Shown: positions 1-7,572 of the stretch, piece after piece | Layout: each line of letters starts with the position of its first letter | Position numbering within the stretch: position 1 is the first letter of the stretch | DNA from: DATMNR01 sp963702765 | GTDB taxonomy: Bacteria > Chloroflexota > Ktedonobacteria > Ktedonobacterales > Ktedonobacteraceae | Direction of reading: 5' to 3' | DNA: 64,000 nucleotides | Assembly: GCA_963702765.1 (NCBI GenBank) | Contig: CAVPEB010000008.1 | Span: forward strand, 42,937 to 106,936 | Notes under the pieces: model-generated | Told to the model about the DNA's origin: nothing | The model's input: only the letters and a program-made list of their open reading frames with translations | The model's database searches: none | Made by a program: the position numbers and the translations under genes

Positions 1-2
1 TG

Positions 3-560
3 TTGCATTATCTAGATGGTGAAAAGCGCTACATTATTGCACCATTGGGGCTTAAAGTTGGTGATCAGGTAATGGCTGGGCCAGAAGCTGATATCAAGCC
101 AGGGAATGCGCTTCCGTTGAAGAACATTCCGACAGGCACAACTGTACACAACATCGAGTTGACGAGAGGTCGTGGCGGTCAGATGGTGCGTGGCGCGGGT
201 GCAGGCGCTCAACTAATGGCAAAAGAAGGCGATTATGCCCTGATACGTTTGCCATCAGGTGAGCAACGCAGGGTACATATCCTCTGCACAGCAACAATAG
301 GACAGGTAGGCAATGTAGATCATGAGAACCGCAGCCTCGGTAAAGCCGGTCGTTCACGTCATATGGGGCGTCGTCCGTCAGTAAGAGGCTCGGTTATAAA
401 TCCTCGCGACCATCCACATGGTGGTGGTGAGGGGCGTGCGCCTATTGGTGGGCAACCACAGACGCCATGGGGTAAGCCTGCTCTGGGCTTTAAGACGCGC
501 AGAAATAAAAAGACCGATCAATTTATTGTGCGCCGTCGCAATGCGGGCAGGAGGAGATAA
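3..560 (+). CDS. rplB: 50S ribosomal protein L2, C-terminal part (5' end outside window)
   Basis: L2 is a primary rRNA-binding protein at the peptidyl-transferase centre. About 185 residues remain of a protein that is usually near 275, so the N-terminal RNA-binding domain lies upstream of the window. The visible part has the SH3-like core and the signature region HPHGGGEGRAPIGG followed by a basic tail ending in RRRNAGRRR. It is the first gene of the ribosomal run and sits 3 nt before rpsS. Its last codons carry the GGAGGAGAT that serves as the rpsS ribosome binding site. The reading frame is open to the window edge, so the first codon seen is not the true start. Confidence 0.97.
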   Translation: MHYLDGEKRYIIAPLGLKVGDQVMAGPEADIKPGNALPLKNIPTGTTVHNIELTRGRGGQMVRGAGAGAQLMAKEGDYALIRLPSGEQRRVHILCTATIGQVGNVDHENRSLGKAGRSRHMGRRPSVRGSVINPRDHPHGGGEGRAPIGGQPQTPWGKPALGFKTRRNKKTDQFIVRRRNAGRRR

Positions 561-563
561 CAT

Positions 564-851
564 ATGTCACGCTCAAGAAAAAAAGGGCCATACATTCATG
601 AGTCTCTGAGGAAGAAGGTATTGGCTATGATCAGAAGTGGCGACCGTCGTGTTATCAAGACTTGGTCGCGTGCTTCAACAATCTTTCCCCAGATGGTGGG
701 AATGACAATCGGCGTTCATAATGGTAAGACACATGTGCCTATCTATATTACAGAGAATATGGTGGGGCACAAGTTAGGTGAATTTGCTCCTACACGACAC
801 TTTCGGGGTCATGCAGGGGGTAAGAGTGAGAAGACCACGTCGGTCCGCTGA
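564..851 (+). CDS. rpsS: 30S ribosomal protein S19
   Basis: This 95-residue protein has the normal length for S19, which sits in the head of the small subunit next to S13 and contacts 16S rRNA. The family pattern is visible: RSRKKGPYIHESL at the N-terminus, then VPIYITENMVGHKLGEFAPT and a basic C-terminus. It is placed between rplB and rplV, as in the S10 operon of most bacteria. The ATG start follows a strong GGAGGAGAT ribosome binding site. Nothing about it is unusual. Confidence 0.97.
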   Translation: MSRSRKKGPYIHESLRKKVLAMIRSGDRRVIKTWSRASTIFPQMVGMTIGVHNGKTHVPIYITENMVGHKLGEFAPTRHFRGHAGGKSEKTTSVR

Positions 852-859
852 GGTGAAAG

Positions 860-1210
860 ATGCAAGTCAGAGCTATTGCTAAAGACATTGGTATTCCGCC
901 GCGCAAGATGCGTCTGGTCACCAATGCGGTGAAGGGGCTTCGTGTAAATGAAGCTCTAGCATATCTTCAGTTTATGCCTAATGCGGGTGCGCGGCCAGTC
1001 AGTAAAGTGGTGGCGTCAGCGGCGGCAAACGCGGAGAACAACTACAATTTAAACCCGGATGAACTGTATATTCTAAACATTGTGGCGGACGACTCATTTC
1101 GAGTCAAACGCATTAAAGCGCGCCCGCATGGTCGAGCGGCTCGCATATTAAGGCGTTTTTGCCACGTAACAGTGATTGTCTCAGACGATCCGGCAGACGC
1201 CGGCAACTAG
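860..1210 (+). CDS. rplV: 50S ribosomal protein L22
   Basis: L22 lines the peptide exit tunnel and binds several 23S rRNA domains. The 116-residue product is of normal length, with the family motif PPRKMRLV near residue 15 and the beta-hairpin region VKRIKARPHGRAARILRR near the end. It begins 8 nt after rpsS and precedes rpsC by 23 nt. It is intact and conserved in position. Confidence 0.97.
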   Translation: MQVRAIAKDIGIPPRKMRLVTNAVKGLRVNEALAYLQFMPNAGARPVSKVVASAAANAENNYNLNPDELYILNIVADDSFRVKRIKARPHGRAARILRRFCHVTVIVSDDPADAGN

Positions 1211-1233
1211 AGACGCTAAGAAGGAGGACACTT

Positions 1234-2376
1234 TTGGGACATAAAGTGCATCCCACCGGTTTCAGGCTCGGCGTCGTGAAAGGCTGGCAGTCTCGCTGGT
1301 ACGCTGAGCGTGATTATAAGGATTTACTTGCGGAAGATTTTATGCTGCGCAAACAAATCCAAAAAGAACTTGCCAATGCATCGATCTCGCGTATTGAGAT
1401 TGAGCGTGCTGCCGCGAACCAGGTATCAGTAACGATTCATACCGCGAAACCAGGTATCGTGATTGGGAAAAGCGGTGAAAAGGTAGATAGGCTGCGTGCG
1501 ACGCTGGAGGCGAAAACCAAAAAGCGCGTGCGCTTGAATATCGTAGAAATTCGCCAGCCTGAGCTAGATGCATATCTGGTTGGGCGAAGCATTGCGGAGC
1601 AATTGGAGAAGCGTGTCTCGTTTCGTCGTGCAATGAAACAAGCAGTGCAGAAAACGATGCGCGCAAATGCAAAGGGCATACGAGTCATCGTTGGTGGAAG
1701 ATTGGGTGGAGCTGAAATTGCACGTAGTGAAAAAGAGGTGGAAGGGAAAATTCCTTTGCATACTCTGCGTGCTGATATTGACTACGGCTTGACAGAGGCG
1801 CATACAACCTTTGGTGTTATTGGCATTAAAGTATGGATTTATAAGGGTGATATTCTTCCCAACAAGCGTCGTGAAGGCGGAGAAGCACAACAGGAAGCTG
1901 CTATGCCATTTGCCCCACGTGATCGATCGGAAACTGGCGAACGTCGCGGAGATCGGCGACCATCGCGTGGCACACGACCTCAGAGCGGAGAACGCCCACA
2001 ACGAGGAGAACGTCCTGCGCGATCGCAGGGAGAACGTGCTCCAAGAGGTGAGCGATCGACTCAGGGTGGCGAGAGAACCCCGAGAGCACCCCGAGCGCAG
2101 GGGGAGCGTCCCGCCCGCCAGACAGGAGAGCGGCCCACTCGATCCAGGCGAACTGAAAGCACTACCGAGGAAACTCCAGTAGTGCAGGAAATCCAGAATG
2201 TAGCTGAGAATCAGACGCCAGCAGTTCAAGATATTCAAGAAACCACCGTTGCTGAAACCCAGAATGTTACTGAGAATCAGACGCCAGCAGTTCAGGATAT
2301 CCAAGAGGCTACGGCATCTGAAACTCAGACACCACCGCCACCAGCATCGAGCGATGGCACTTCTGAGAGCGAGTAG
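1234..2376 (+). CDS. rpsC: 30S ribosomal protein S3 with long repetitive C-terminal tail
   Basis: S3 forms the mRNA entry site of the small subunit. The TTG start at 1234 is chosen because it gives the family N-terminus (GHKVHPTGFRLGV) and follows an AAGGAGG site; the frame stays open further upstream into rplV. Residues 1-210 are a normal S3 with KH domain (IVIGKSGEKVDRLR). From about residue 215 the protein continues for roughly 165 residues instead of ending. An Arg-rich section with repeated GER units is followed by two 22-residue tandem repeats (core QTPAVQDIQE) encoded by two 66-bp DNA units from 2194 to 2325, and then a Pro-rich end. Total length is 380 residues against about 210-240 in most bacteria. 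The tail is probably disordered and its function is unknown. Confidence 0.95.
   Translation: MGHKVHPTGFRLGVVKGWQSRWYAERDYKDLLAEDFMLRKQIQKELANASISRIEIERAAANQVSVTIHTAKPGIVIGKSGEKVDRLRATLEAKTKKRVRLNIVEIRQPELDAYLVGRSIAEQLEKRVSFRRAMKQAVQKTMRANAKGIRVIVGGRLGGAEIARSEKEVEGKIPLHTLRADIDYGLTEAHTTFGVIGIKVWIYKGDILPNKRREGGEAQQEAAMPFAPRDRSETGERRGDRRPSRGTRPQSGERPQRGERPARSQGERAPRGERSTQGGERTPRAPRAQGERPARQTGERPTRSRRTESTTEETPVVQEIQNVAENQTPAVQDIQETTVAETQNVTENQTPAVQDIQEATASETQTPPPPASSDGTSESE
2194..2325 (+). repeat. Two 66-bp tandem repeat units inside rpsC
   Basis: Two in-frame copies with a 66-bp period start at 2194 and 2260. Each encodes 22 residues of the form QNV(A/T)ENQTPAVQDIQE followed by a variable TTVAET or ATASET. 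They differ at a small number of positions. Their length is a multiple of three, so gain or loss of a copy would keep rpsC in frame. Confidence 0.85.
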
Positions 2377-2391
2377 AGGAGATTCGAAGCC

Positions 2392-2823
2392 ATGTTATTG
2401 GCACCATCACGATATAAGTACCGCAAACAGCATCGCGGTCGTATGAAAGGCAACGCCCAACGTGGCAGCACGCTCGCCTTTGGTGAGTTTGGGTTGCAGG
2501 CCTTAGAACCTTGCTGGATGGAAGCTCGTCAGATCGAGTCTGCGCGTATTGCGCTCACCCGCTTTATGAAGCGTGGTGGGAAAGTGTGGATTCGTGTCTT
2601 TCCTGACAAGCCTATCACAGCCAAACCTGCTGAAACACGTATGGGTAGTGGTAAAGGTGCTGTAGATCACTACGTAGCAGTAATCAAACCAGGTCGTATC
2701 ATCTTTGAAATAGGCGGCGTGAGTGAAGAAGTCGCCAAAGAGGCGGTACGTCTGGCGAGCCATAAACTGCCGGTTAAAACCCGTTTTCTAACACGAGGGG
2801 AGGCAGAGAGTGTCGAAGGCTAA
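2392..2823 (+). CDS. rplP: 50S ribosomal protein L16
   Basis: L16 helps to position A-site tRNA in the large subunit. The 143-residue product is of normal length and shows the family pattern: KYRKQHRGRMKGNAQRGS near residue 10, then WIRVFPDKPITAKPAETRMG and GSGKGAVDHYVAVIKPGRI in the middle. The ATG start follows an AGAGGAG site just after rpsC. The last 14 nt overlap the start of rpmC, which suggests translational coupling. Confidence 0.97.
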   Translation: MLLAPSRYKYRKQHRGRMKGNAQRGSTLAFGEFGLQALEPCWMEARQIESARIALTRFMKRGGKVWIRVFPDKPITAKPAETRMGSGKGAVDHYVAVIKPGRIIFEIGGVSEEVAKEAVRLASHKLPVKTRFLTRGEAESVEG

Positions 2824-3019
2824 AGAACGTCGCAAACAGATTCAGGAGCTTTCTGGTGCTGAAGCGCAACGTGAACTCAAGGATTTGCGAATGAAGCTGT
2901 TCAACCTTCGCTTGCAACATCAGCGTGGTGAAGTAAAAAACAACCGTGTTTTCTCGCAGACGCGTAAGGACATTGCTCGTCTGTTACACCGGTTGACAGA
3001 GTTGGAGGCTGAGGTATGA
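2810..3019 (+). CDS. rpmC: 50S ribosomal protein L29
   Basis: L29 lies beside the peptide exit tunnel and helps form the docking site for trigger factor and SRP. The 69-residue product is a two-helix coiled coil with the expected pattern LKDLRMKLFNLRLQHQRGE and KDIARLLHRL. The start is the GTG at 2810 inside the end of rplP, preceded by GAGGGGAGG. It overlaps the rpsQ start codon by 4 nt at its own end. The gene is intact. Confidence 0.95.
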   Translation: MSKAKERRKQIQELSGAEAQRELKDLRMKLFNLRLQHQRGEVKNNRVFSQTRKDIARLLHRLTELEAEV

Positions 3020-3399
3020 CACAGCAAACTGCACAGGCTACGGATGCTCAAAAGGCTAAGAAAAGCCGCCATCAACAGAAAGTTGGAACCGTAGTCAGTA
3101 ATAAAATGGACAAGACTATTGTTGTCGCCGTAGAGTCGTTGAAGAAGCATCGTATCTATAAGCGCACATATAAGCAGACAAAGCGCTTTCAGGCGCACGA
3201 TGAAGAGAACACCTGTCAGGTTGGTGATGTGGTGCGCATTGAGGAAACCCGACCACTTAGCAAGATGAAGCACTGGCGCTTAGTGGAAATTCTCAAACTT
3301 GGAAGTGGTATTGTTCCTGTCGAAGAAGTATTATCTGAGGCTGATCCAGACCTGACAGCAGCCACATCCGCTGATGAGGATGAGGAGGAGACGGAATGA
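3016..3399 (+). CDS. rpsQ: 30S ribosomal protein S17, extended
   Basis: S17 is an early-binding OB-fold protein of the small subunit. The core spans roughly residues 22-100 and shows KVGTVVSNKMDKTIVVAVE, a central HDEEN block and VVRIEETRPLSKMKHWRLVEI. At 127 residues it is about 40 longer than usual. The extra length is a Gln/Lys-rich N-terminal lead and an acidic tail ending DEDEEETE. It overlaps rpmC (ATGA) and rplN (ATGA) by 4 nt on each side, so it is tightly coupled with both. Confidence 0.95.
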   Translation: MTQQTAQATDAQKAKKSRHQQKVGTVVSNKMDKTIVVAVESLKKHRIYKRTYKQTKRFQAHDEENTCQVGDVVRIEETRPLSKMKHWRLVEILKLGSGIVPVEEVLSEADPDLTAATSADEDEEETE

Positions 3400-3764
3400 T
3401 TCAGCCACAGACACGTCTAAAAGTAGCGGATAATACTGGTGCGAAAGAAATCATGTGTATTCGCGTATTGAGTGGTTCGGCCAAAAAATACGCGGGAATA
3501 GGTGATGTTATCAAAGCTTCTGTAAAGCAGGCTGCGCCCAATGGACAGGTGAAAAAGGGCGAGGTAGTGAATGCTGTAGTAGTTCGCGTGGCAAAGGAGT
3601 ATGTACGAGCAGATGGTTCGCATATACGCTTTGACGAAAATGCCGCAGTTATCATTGCGGCAGGCAATAATCCACGCGGAACGCGTATCTTTGGCCCTGT
3701 GGCTCGCGAACTACGTGAACGCAATTTTATGAAGATCATTTCGCTGGCACCGGAAGTGCTTTAG
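3396..3764 (+). CDS. rplN: 50S ribosomal protein L14
   Basis: L14 is a five-stranded beta-barrel at the subunit interface. At 122 residues it has exactly the usual length, with MIQPQTRLKVADNTGAKEI at the N-terminus and the motif RADGSHIRFDENAAVII in the C-terminal half. The start overlaps the rpsQ stop. A 125-bp structured gap follows before rplX, the longest space in this part of the cluster. Confidence 0.97.
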   Translation: MIQPQTRLKVADNTGAKEIMCIRVLSGSAKKYAGIGDVIKASVKQAAPNGQVKKGEVVNAVVVRVAKEYVRADGSHIRFDENAAVIIAAGNNPRGTRIFGPVARELRERNFMKIISLAPEVL

Positions 3765-3889
3765 GAGGTTGGTACTTGAAGATAGTGCATCATGCACTGC
3801 AAATAAGTACCCTTCTCAAGGTAGTTTTCGTTGACGTTTGTCGTTCCGCGAGTGCGACAAAGACAAACGACAAACTGTAGAGGGAAAAT
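3765..3889 (+). promoter_or_regulatory. Structured intergenic leader between rplN and rplX
   Basis: The 125-nt gap contains two folded units. The first is a stem GGTACTT (3771-3777) with AAGTACC (3805-3811), enclosing a hairpin AGTGCA/TGCACT (3784-3789 and 3793-3798). The second can form in two exclusive ways: TTTGTCG (3837-3843) with CGACAAA (3855-3861), or CGTTTGTC (3835-3842) with GACAAACG (3862-3869). The right side contains three GACAAA copies. The position just upstream of the rplX ribosome binding site suggests a role in expression of the downstream spc genes, for example through ribosomal-protein feedback. That role is inferred. Confidence 0.5.
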
Positions 3890-4279
3890 ATGGCAATACG
3901 ACAAAAAGAAAAAAAGCCTCTTCATCTTGCCAAAATGAATATCAAGAAAGGTGATACCGTCTTGATTATCACAGGCAAGGACAGGGGAAAGCAGGGGGTC
4001 GTTTCGCGGGCAATGCCACAGGTCAACAAAGTTATTGTTGAAGGCCTGAATATTGCAAAGAAACATATACGCCCGCAAGGCCAGACTCGCCAGGGAGGCA
4101 TTATTGAAAAAGCGATGCCTCTACAAGTTTCAAATACTATGCTGATTTGCACTGAATGTGGCAAACCTACACGTGTAGCGCATGATCGCCGCCCAGTGGG
4201 GGCTGATCAAAAAGTGCGTTCAGTGCGTGTATGCAAGAAATGCCAAAAGGTCATTGAAGACCGGACGAGGAGTAGTTAA
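3890..4279 (+). CDS. rplX: 50S ribosomal protein L24
   Basis: L24 starts large-subunit assembly and binds the 5' end of 23S rRNA. The KOW motif is at about residues 22-48 (KKGDTVLIITGKDRGKQGVV). The C-terminal part carries two CxxC pairs (CTEC and CKKC), as in the zinc-ribbon-like form found in many bacteria. At 129 residues it is about 25 longer than average because of a basic N-terminal lead before the KOW domain. It follows the structured rplN-rplX gap and lies 3 nt before rplE. Confidence 0.95.
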   Translation: MAIRQKEKKPLHLAKMNIKKGDTVLIITGKDRGKQGVVSRAMPQVNKVIVEGLNIAKKHIRPQGQTRQGGIIEKAMPLQVSNTMLICTECGKPTRVAHDRRPVGADQKVRSVRVCKKCQKVIEDRTRSS

Positions 4280-4282
4280 ACG

Positions 4283-4825
4283 ATGGCATCAAGACTGAAG
4301 GAAAAGTATCAGAAAGAGGTCGTGCCAGCCCTGCAAAAGGAGTTTGACTACAACAATCCGATGCAGGTACCAACGGTACATAAAGTGGTTGTCAATATAG
4401 GAATGGGTGAAGCCATTCAGAATGCAAAAGCAATGGATGCCGCTGTCTCCGATCTGGCATCAATAACAGGGCAACGTCCGGTTATAACACGAGCCAAGCG
4501 TTCAGTCGCCGCATTCAAGCTGCGTGAAGGTATGCAAATTGGATGTATGGTAACATTGCGTGGCGATCGTATGTACCACTTTCTCGATAAACTCATAAAT
4601 GTAGCTCTGCCGCGCTTGCGTGACTTCCAAGGGATATCACCGGAGGCATTCGATGGCCGGGGTAATTATACATTGGGGTTACGTGAACAACTGGTCTTTC
4701 CTGAAATCGATTATGACAAGGTAGACAAGGTGCGCGGCATGGAAGTAAGTATTGTGACAACAGCTCGCACCGATGAAGAGGGGCGACGGCTGCTCAGACT
4801 GATGGGCATGCCCTTTAAGAAATAA
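4283..4825 (+). CDS. rplE: 50S ribosomal protein L5
   Basis: L5 binds 5S rRNA and contacts P-site tRNA in the central protuberance. The 180-residue product has the standard length. Visible family motifs are VPTVHKVVVNIGMGEA, ITGQRPVITRAKRSVAAFKLR and GRGNYTLGLREQLVFPEI. It is 3 nt after rplX and 14 nt before rpsZ. Nothing about it is unusual. Confidence 0.97.
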   Translation: MASRLKEKYQKEVVPALQKEFDYNNPMQVPTVHKVVVNIGMGEAIQNAKAMDAAVSDLASITGQRPVITRAKRSVAAFKLREGMQIGCMVTLRGDRMYHFLDKLINVALPRLRDFQGISPEAFDGRGNYTLGLREQLVFPEIDYDKVDKVRGMEVSIVTTARTDEEGRRLLRLMGMPFKK

Positions 4826-4839
4826 CGCTGGAGAGTGGA

Positions 4840-5025
4840 ATGGCAAAAATCTCAATGATTGTGAAGTCGCAGCGCAAGCCCAAGTTCAAAGTGCAGCAGC
4901 ATAATCGCTGCCAGGTCTGTGGACGGCCTCGCGCCTATATTCGCAAATTCGGCCTATGCCGCATCTGCTTCCGCGAACGTGCGTTGCGCGGCGAGCTGCC
5001 CGGCGTAACAAAGTCGAGTTGGTAA
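4840..5025 (+). CDS. rpsZ: 30S ribosomal protein S14, zinc-binding short form
   Basis: This 61-residue S14 is the short type Z form, with two CxxC pairs (CQVC at about residues 24-27 and CRIC at 40-43) that hold one zinc ion. The long zinc-free form is nearly 100 residues. S14 binds 16S rRNA in the head of the small subunit. The C-terminus GELPGVTKSSW is characteristic. It sits between rplE and rpsH as in other spc operons. Confidence 0.96.
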   Translation: MAKISMIVKSQRKPKFKVQQHNRCQVCGRPRAYIRKFGLCRICFRERALRGELPGVTKSSW

Positions 5026-5042
5026 TCGGAGGATGTTGTTAC

Positions 5043-5438
5043 ATGAACATGACTGATCCCATCGCGGATATGCTGACACGTATACGCAATGCGGTAGCAG
5101 CGCGACACAATCGCGTATCAATTCCGGCCTCTAAAATGAAGCTGGCGATTGCGCGAGTGCTTAAAGATGAAGGGTATATCAAGGATATAGAGATCCTCAA
5201 AGATAATCCCCAGGGCACAATTCGAATAACGCTGCGCTATGTGGATAAGAGACCGGTACTGACGCAATTAAAGCGAGTCAGTAAACCGGGACTACGAGTA
5301 TATACAAAACGGGCTAATATCCCTCGCGTCCGAGGTGGACAGGGTGTAGCCATTTTATCAACGCCTCAGGGTCTGATGACTGGCCAACGTGCCTATCGAG
5401 AAGGCTTTGGTGGTGAAGTCATTTGCTACGTCTGGTAG
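5043..5438 (+). CDS. rpsH: 30S ribosomal protein S8
   Basis: S8 is a primary 16S rRNA-binding protein and in several bacteria also the autoregulator of the spc operon. The 131-residue product has the usual length, beginning MNMTDPIADMLTRIRNA and ending with the family signature region PRVRGGQGVAILSTPQGLMT and GGEVICYVW. The ATG at 5043 follows CGGAGGATG; an in-frame ATG two codons later is a possible alternative. The frame extends further upstream but without family similarity. Confidence 0.96.
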   Translation: MNMTDPIADMLTRIRNAVAARHNRVSIPASKMKLAIARVLKDEGYIKDIEILKDNPQGTIRITLRYVDKRPVLTQLKRVSKPGLRVYTKRANIPRVRGGQGVAILSTPQGLMTGQRAYREGFGGEVICYVW

Positions 5439-5453
5439 GCAGGAGGGTATAAG

Positions 5454-6029
5454 ATGTCTCGTATTGGACGTGCTCCAATTCCTGTACCACCAAAGGTGCA
5501 GGTGACCTGGACTGATGAGAATCTAGTGACGGTCAAAGGTCCCAAAGGTGAGTTGTCATATCAGGTCGATCCTGTGTTGACGCTCAAGCTTGAGGAGGGG
5601 ACTCTTGAGGTCACTCGTCCATCAGATAGTAAAGATCATAAAGCAAAACATGGCCTTTATCGTTCGCTCATCAACAACATGGTTGAGGGGGTGACGAAAG
5701 GGTATACAAAGCAATTAGAAATTCATGGTGTGGGTTACCGTGCTGCCAAAGTAGGCGAAAACCTGGTGATTCAGGTTGGGTATTCCCATCCGATTGAAGT
5801 TCAGCCTCCCCAAGGGATTGCTTTTAGTGTCGATGGAGTTGATCCGGCCACCAAGGCTACAAAGCTGAGTGTGAGTGGGATCGATAAACAGCAGGTGGGT
5901 GAGATTGCGGCAAGGATTCGCAGATTACGGAAGCCTGAGCCGTATAAGGGTAAAGGTATTCGGTATGCAGGTGAAGCAATTCGTCGTAAAGCCGGCAAAG
6001 CTGGGAAAGTCGGTGGTAAGAAGAAATGA
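5454..6029 (+). CDS. rplF: 50S ribosomal protein L6
   Basis: L6 is a two-domain rRNA-binding protein near the factor-binding site. The 191-residue product shows SRIGRAPIPVPPKVQV at the N-terminus, the duplicated domain fold with GVGYRAAKVGENLVIQVGYSHP in the second half, and the C-terminal motif PEPYKGKGIRYAGEAIRRKAGKAGK. It is slightly longer than the usual 178 residues because of a Lys/Gly-rich tail. The stop overlaps the rplR start (ATGA). Confidence 0.97.
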   Translation: MSRIGRAPIPVPPKVQVTWTDENLVTVKGPKGELSYQVDPVLTLKLEEGTLEVTRPSDSKDHKAKHGLYRSLINNMVEGVTKGYTKQLEIHGVGYRAAKVGENLVIQVGYSHPIEVQPPQGIAFSVDGVDPATKATKLSVSGIDKQQVGEIAARIRRLRKPEPYKGKGIRYAGEAIRRKAGKAGKVGGKKK

Positions 6030-6649
6030 TAAAACAGTTTAATGCGAATCGAGCGCGGCTGAAACGGCATCGCCGTATGAGAAGCCGCATGGAAGGCTCA
6101 CAAAGCCGACCACGCTTGAATGTGTATCGCAGTGGGATGCATATCTACGCGCAAGTGATCGATGATACAACTGGTCAAACATTGGTGGCAGCCTCTTCAT
6201 TGGATGAGGCATTGCGAAACTTTGCGCTGGAGAATAAAGCTGTTTCTGCCAGGGAATCGAAAAGCGAGGCAGCTTCTGAGACAGCATCAGTAGAGATGGC
6301 TGCCGAAGTGGCTCCGACCAAAGGAAGAGGGGCCAGAACAGAGAAAACCCAGACAAAGGGCGGCCAACCTCAAAAAGGTAATGCTGGTAAAGGGGGCAAG
6401 CCTTTTACTCAGGTCAAAACCCAACTTCCAAGTGCAGTAAAGGGTGCAAGAAAGACGCCCGTTGAGGCATTGGAAGCAATCGCCGACAATCGAAAAGTAG
6501 CGCTTGCCCGTGAAGTAGGTAAGCTGGTTGCCCAGCGCGCCAAAGACAAAGGTATCAGTCAAGTCGTCTTTGATCGAGGCGGTTATGCCTATCATGGGCG
6601 CGTGGCTGCTCTGGCAGAAGGCGCTCGTGAAGTAGGCCTGAGTTTCTAG
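6026..6649 (+). CDS. rplR: 50S ribosomal protein L18 with internal insertion
   Basis: L18 binds 5S rRNA in the central protuberance. The N-terminal part (RLKRHRRMRSRMEG, PRLNVYRSGMHIYAQVIDD, TLVAASSLDE) and the C-terminal part (ALAREVGKLVAQRAKDKGIS, VVFDRGGYAYHGRVAALAEGA) are clear. They are separated by an insertion of about 80-85 residues, roughly residues 68-150, rich in Ala, Lys, Glu, Gly and Gln. The family normally has a short Lys/Ala-rich linker there, and the total of 207 residues compares with about 117-122. The frame is open throughout and both ends are conserved, so this is an expanded loop rather than a frameshift product. Confidence 0.94.
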   Translation: MIKQFNANRARLKRHRRMRSRMEGSQSRPRLNVYRSGMHIYAQVIDDTTGQTLVAASSLDEALRNFALENKAVSARESKSEAASETASVEMAAEVAPTKGRGARTEKTQTKGGQPQKGNAGKGGKPFTQVKTQLPSAVKGARKTPVEALEAIADNRKVALAREVGKLVAQRAKDKGISQVVFDRGGYAYHGRVAALAEGAREVGLSF

Positions 6650-6665
6650 GCCATTAGGAGATAAG

Positions 6666-7364
6666 ATGCCAAGGATAGATGCTTCAAAACTAAACCTGGA
6701 AGAGACTGTGGTGCAGGTAAGCCGCGTCTCGAAGGTAGTCAAGGGCGGTCGGCACTTTAGCATTCGAGCAATTGTAGTCGTTGGGGATCGCAATGGCCAT
6801 GTCGGTTATGGACTGGGCAAAGCTGCAGAATATACCGAAGCTATTCGCAAGGGCGTTGAAGATGCTAAGAAGAATTTGATATCAGTGCCTCTGGCTGGAA
6901 CGACGATACCTTTTATGATAAAAACCCGCTTTGGCGCTTCAGAGGTTATGCTGAAGCCTGCGGCTCCAGGCACTGGAGTAATTGCTGGTGGAGCAGTGCG
7001 TGCTGTAATGGAGTCGGTTGGCATTCGTGATATCTTGACGAAGTCACTCGGAAGCACCAATGCAGCAAATACAGTTCAAGCTTGCCTGAAAGGACTAAGC
7101 GAGTTGCGCTCTGCCGATGAAGAAGCTGCTTTGCGTGGCAAAACGGTTGCTGAAATAGTCGGCAAGAAGCAGGCTGAACGCCTTGCTATTGCTGCTGCCA
7201 ACCAGGCTGAGCAGGCGGCACAGGCACGAGTTATGCGCGAAGAGGAAGCTCGTGATAGTAGGAACTCTACAGGCAACCGTCGAGGTGGTGGGTCGAACGA
7301 ACGGGACCGCCGTGGTGGCGGAGAACGTGGTGACCGTCGTGGCGGTGGCGAGCGTCGCAGATAG
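6666..7364 (+). CDS. rpsE: 30S ribosomal protein S5 with basic tail
   Basis: S5 acts in decoding fidelity at the mRNA entry region. The core (residues 1-165) is canonical, with VVQVSRVSKVVKGGRHFSI, VVVGDRNGHVGYGLGKAAE and PGTGVIAGGAVRAVMESVGI. From about residue 165 it continues with an Ala/Glu-rich helix and then an Arg/Gly-rich end with repeated RRGGGER units, giving 232 residues in place of about 165-170. The tail resembles the GER-rich section of S3 in composition. It is followed 22 nt later by rpmD. Confidence 0.95.
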   Translation: MPRIDASKLNLEETVVQVSRVSKVVKGGRHFSIRAIVVVGDRNGHVGYGLGKAAEYTEAIRKGVEDAKKNLISVPLAGTTIPFMIKTRFGASEVMLKPAAPGTGVIAGGAVRAVMESVGIRDILTKSLGSTNAANTVQACLKGLSELRSADEEAALRGKTVAEIVGKKQAERLAIAAANQAEQAAQARVMREEEARDSRNSTGNRRGGGSNERDRRGGGERGDRRGGGERRR

Positions 7365-7386
7365 ACGGCGTGATTGGAGATAAAAA

Positions 7387-7572
7387 ATGGCAACACTGCG
7401 TATTAAATGGGTCAAAAGCGCAATTGGCTATTCAAAAGACCAGAAGGCAACTATTCGTGCATTGGGGTTGCATAAACTCCAGCAGACAGTTGAACATGAA
7501 GATAATTCCGTCATGCGCGGGATGATTCGGAAAGTGAACCACCTGGTAAAGGTAGAGGAAGTAGTCTCATGA
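7387..7572 (+). CDS. rpmD: 50S ribosomal protein L30
   Basis: L30 is a small large-subunit protein. The 61-residue product shows the family pattern LRIKWVKSAIGYSKDQKATIRALGL with HKLQQTVEHEDN and a final VNHLVKVEEV. The ATG start follows GGAGAT, and the end overlaps rplO by 4 nt (ATGA). The length is normal. Confidence 0.95.
   Translation: MATLRIKWVKSAIGYSKDQKATIRALGLHKLQQTVEHEDNSVMRGMIRKVNHLVKVEEVVS

Noticed and set aside
1564..2304. Long antisense open frame opposite rpsC
   Set aside because: It is a shadow of the GC-rich, repetitive S3 tail. Its translation has no family pattern and no ribosome binding site.
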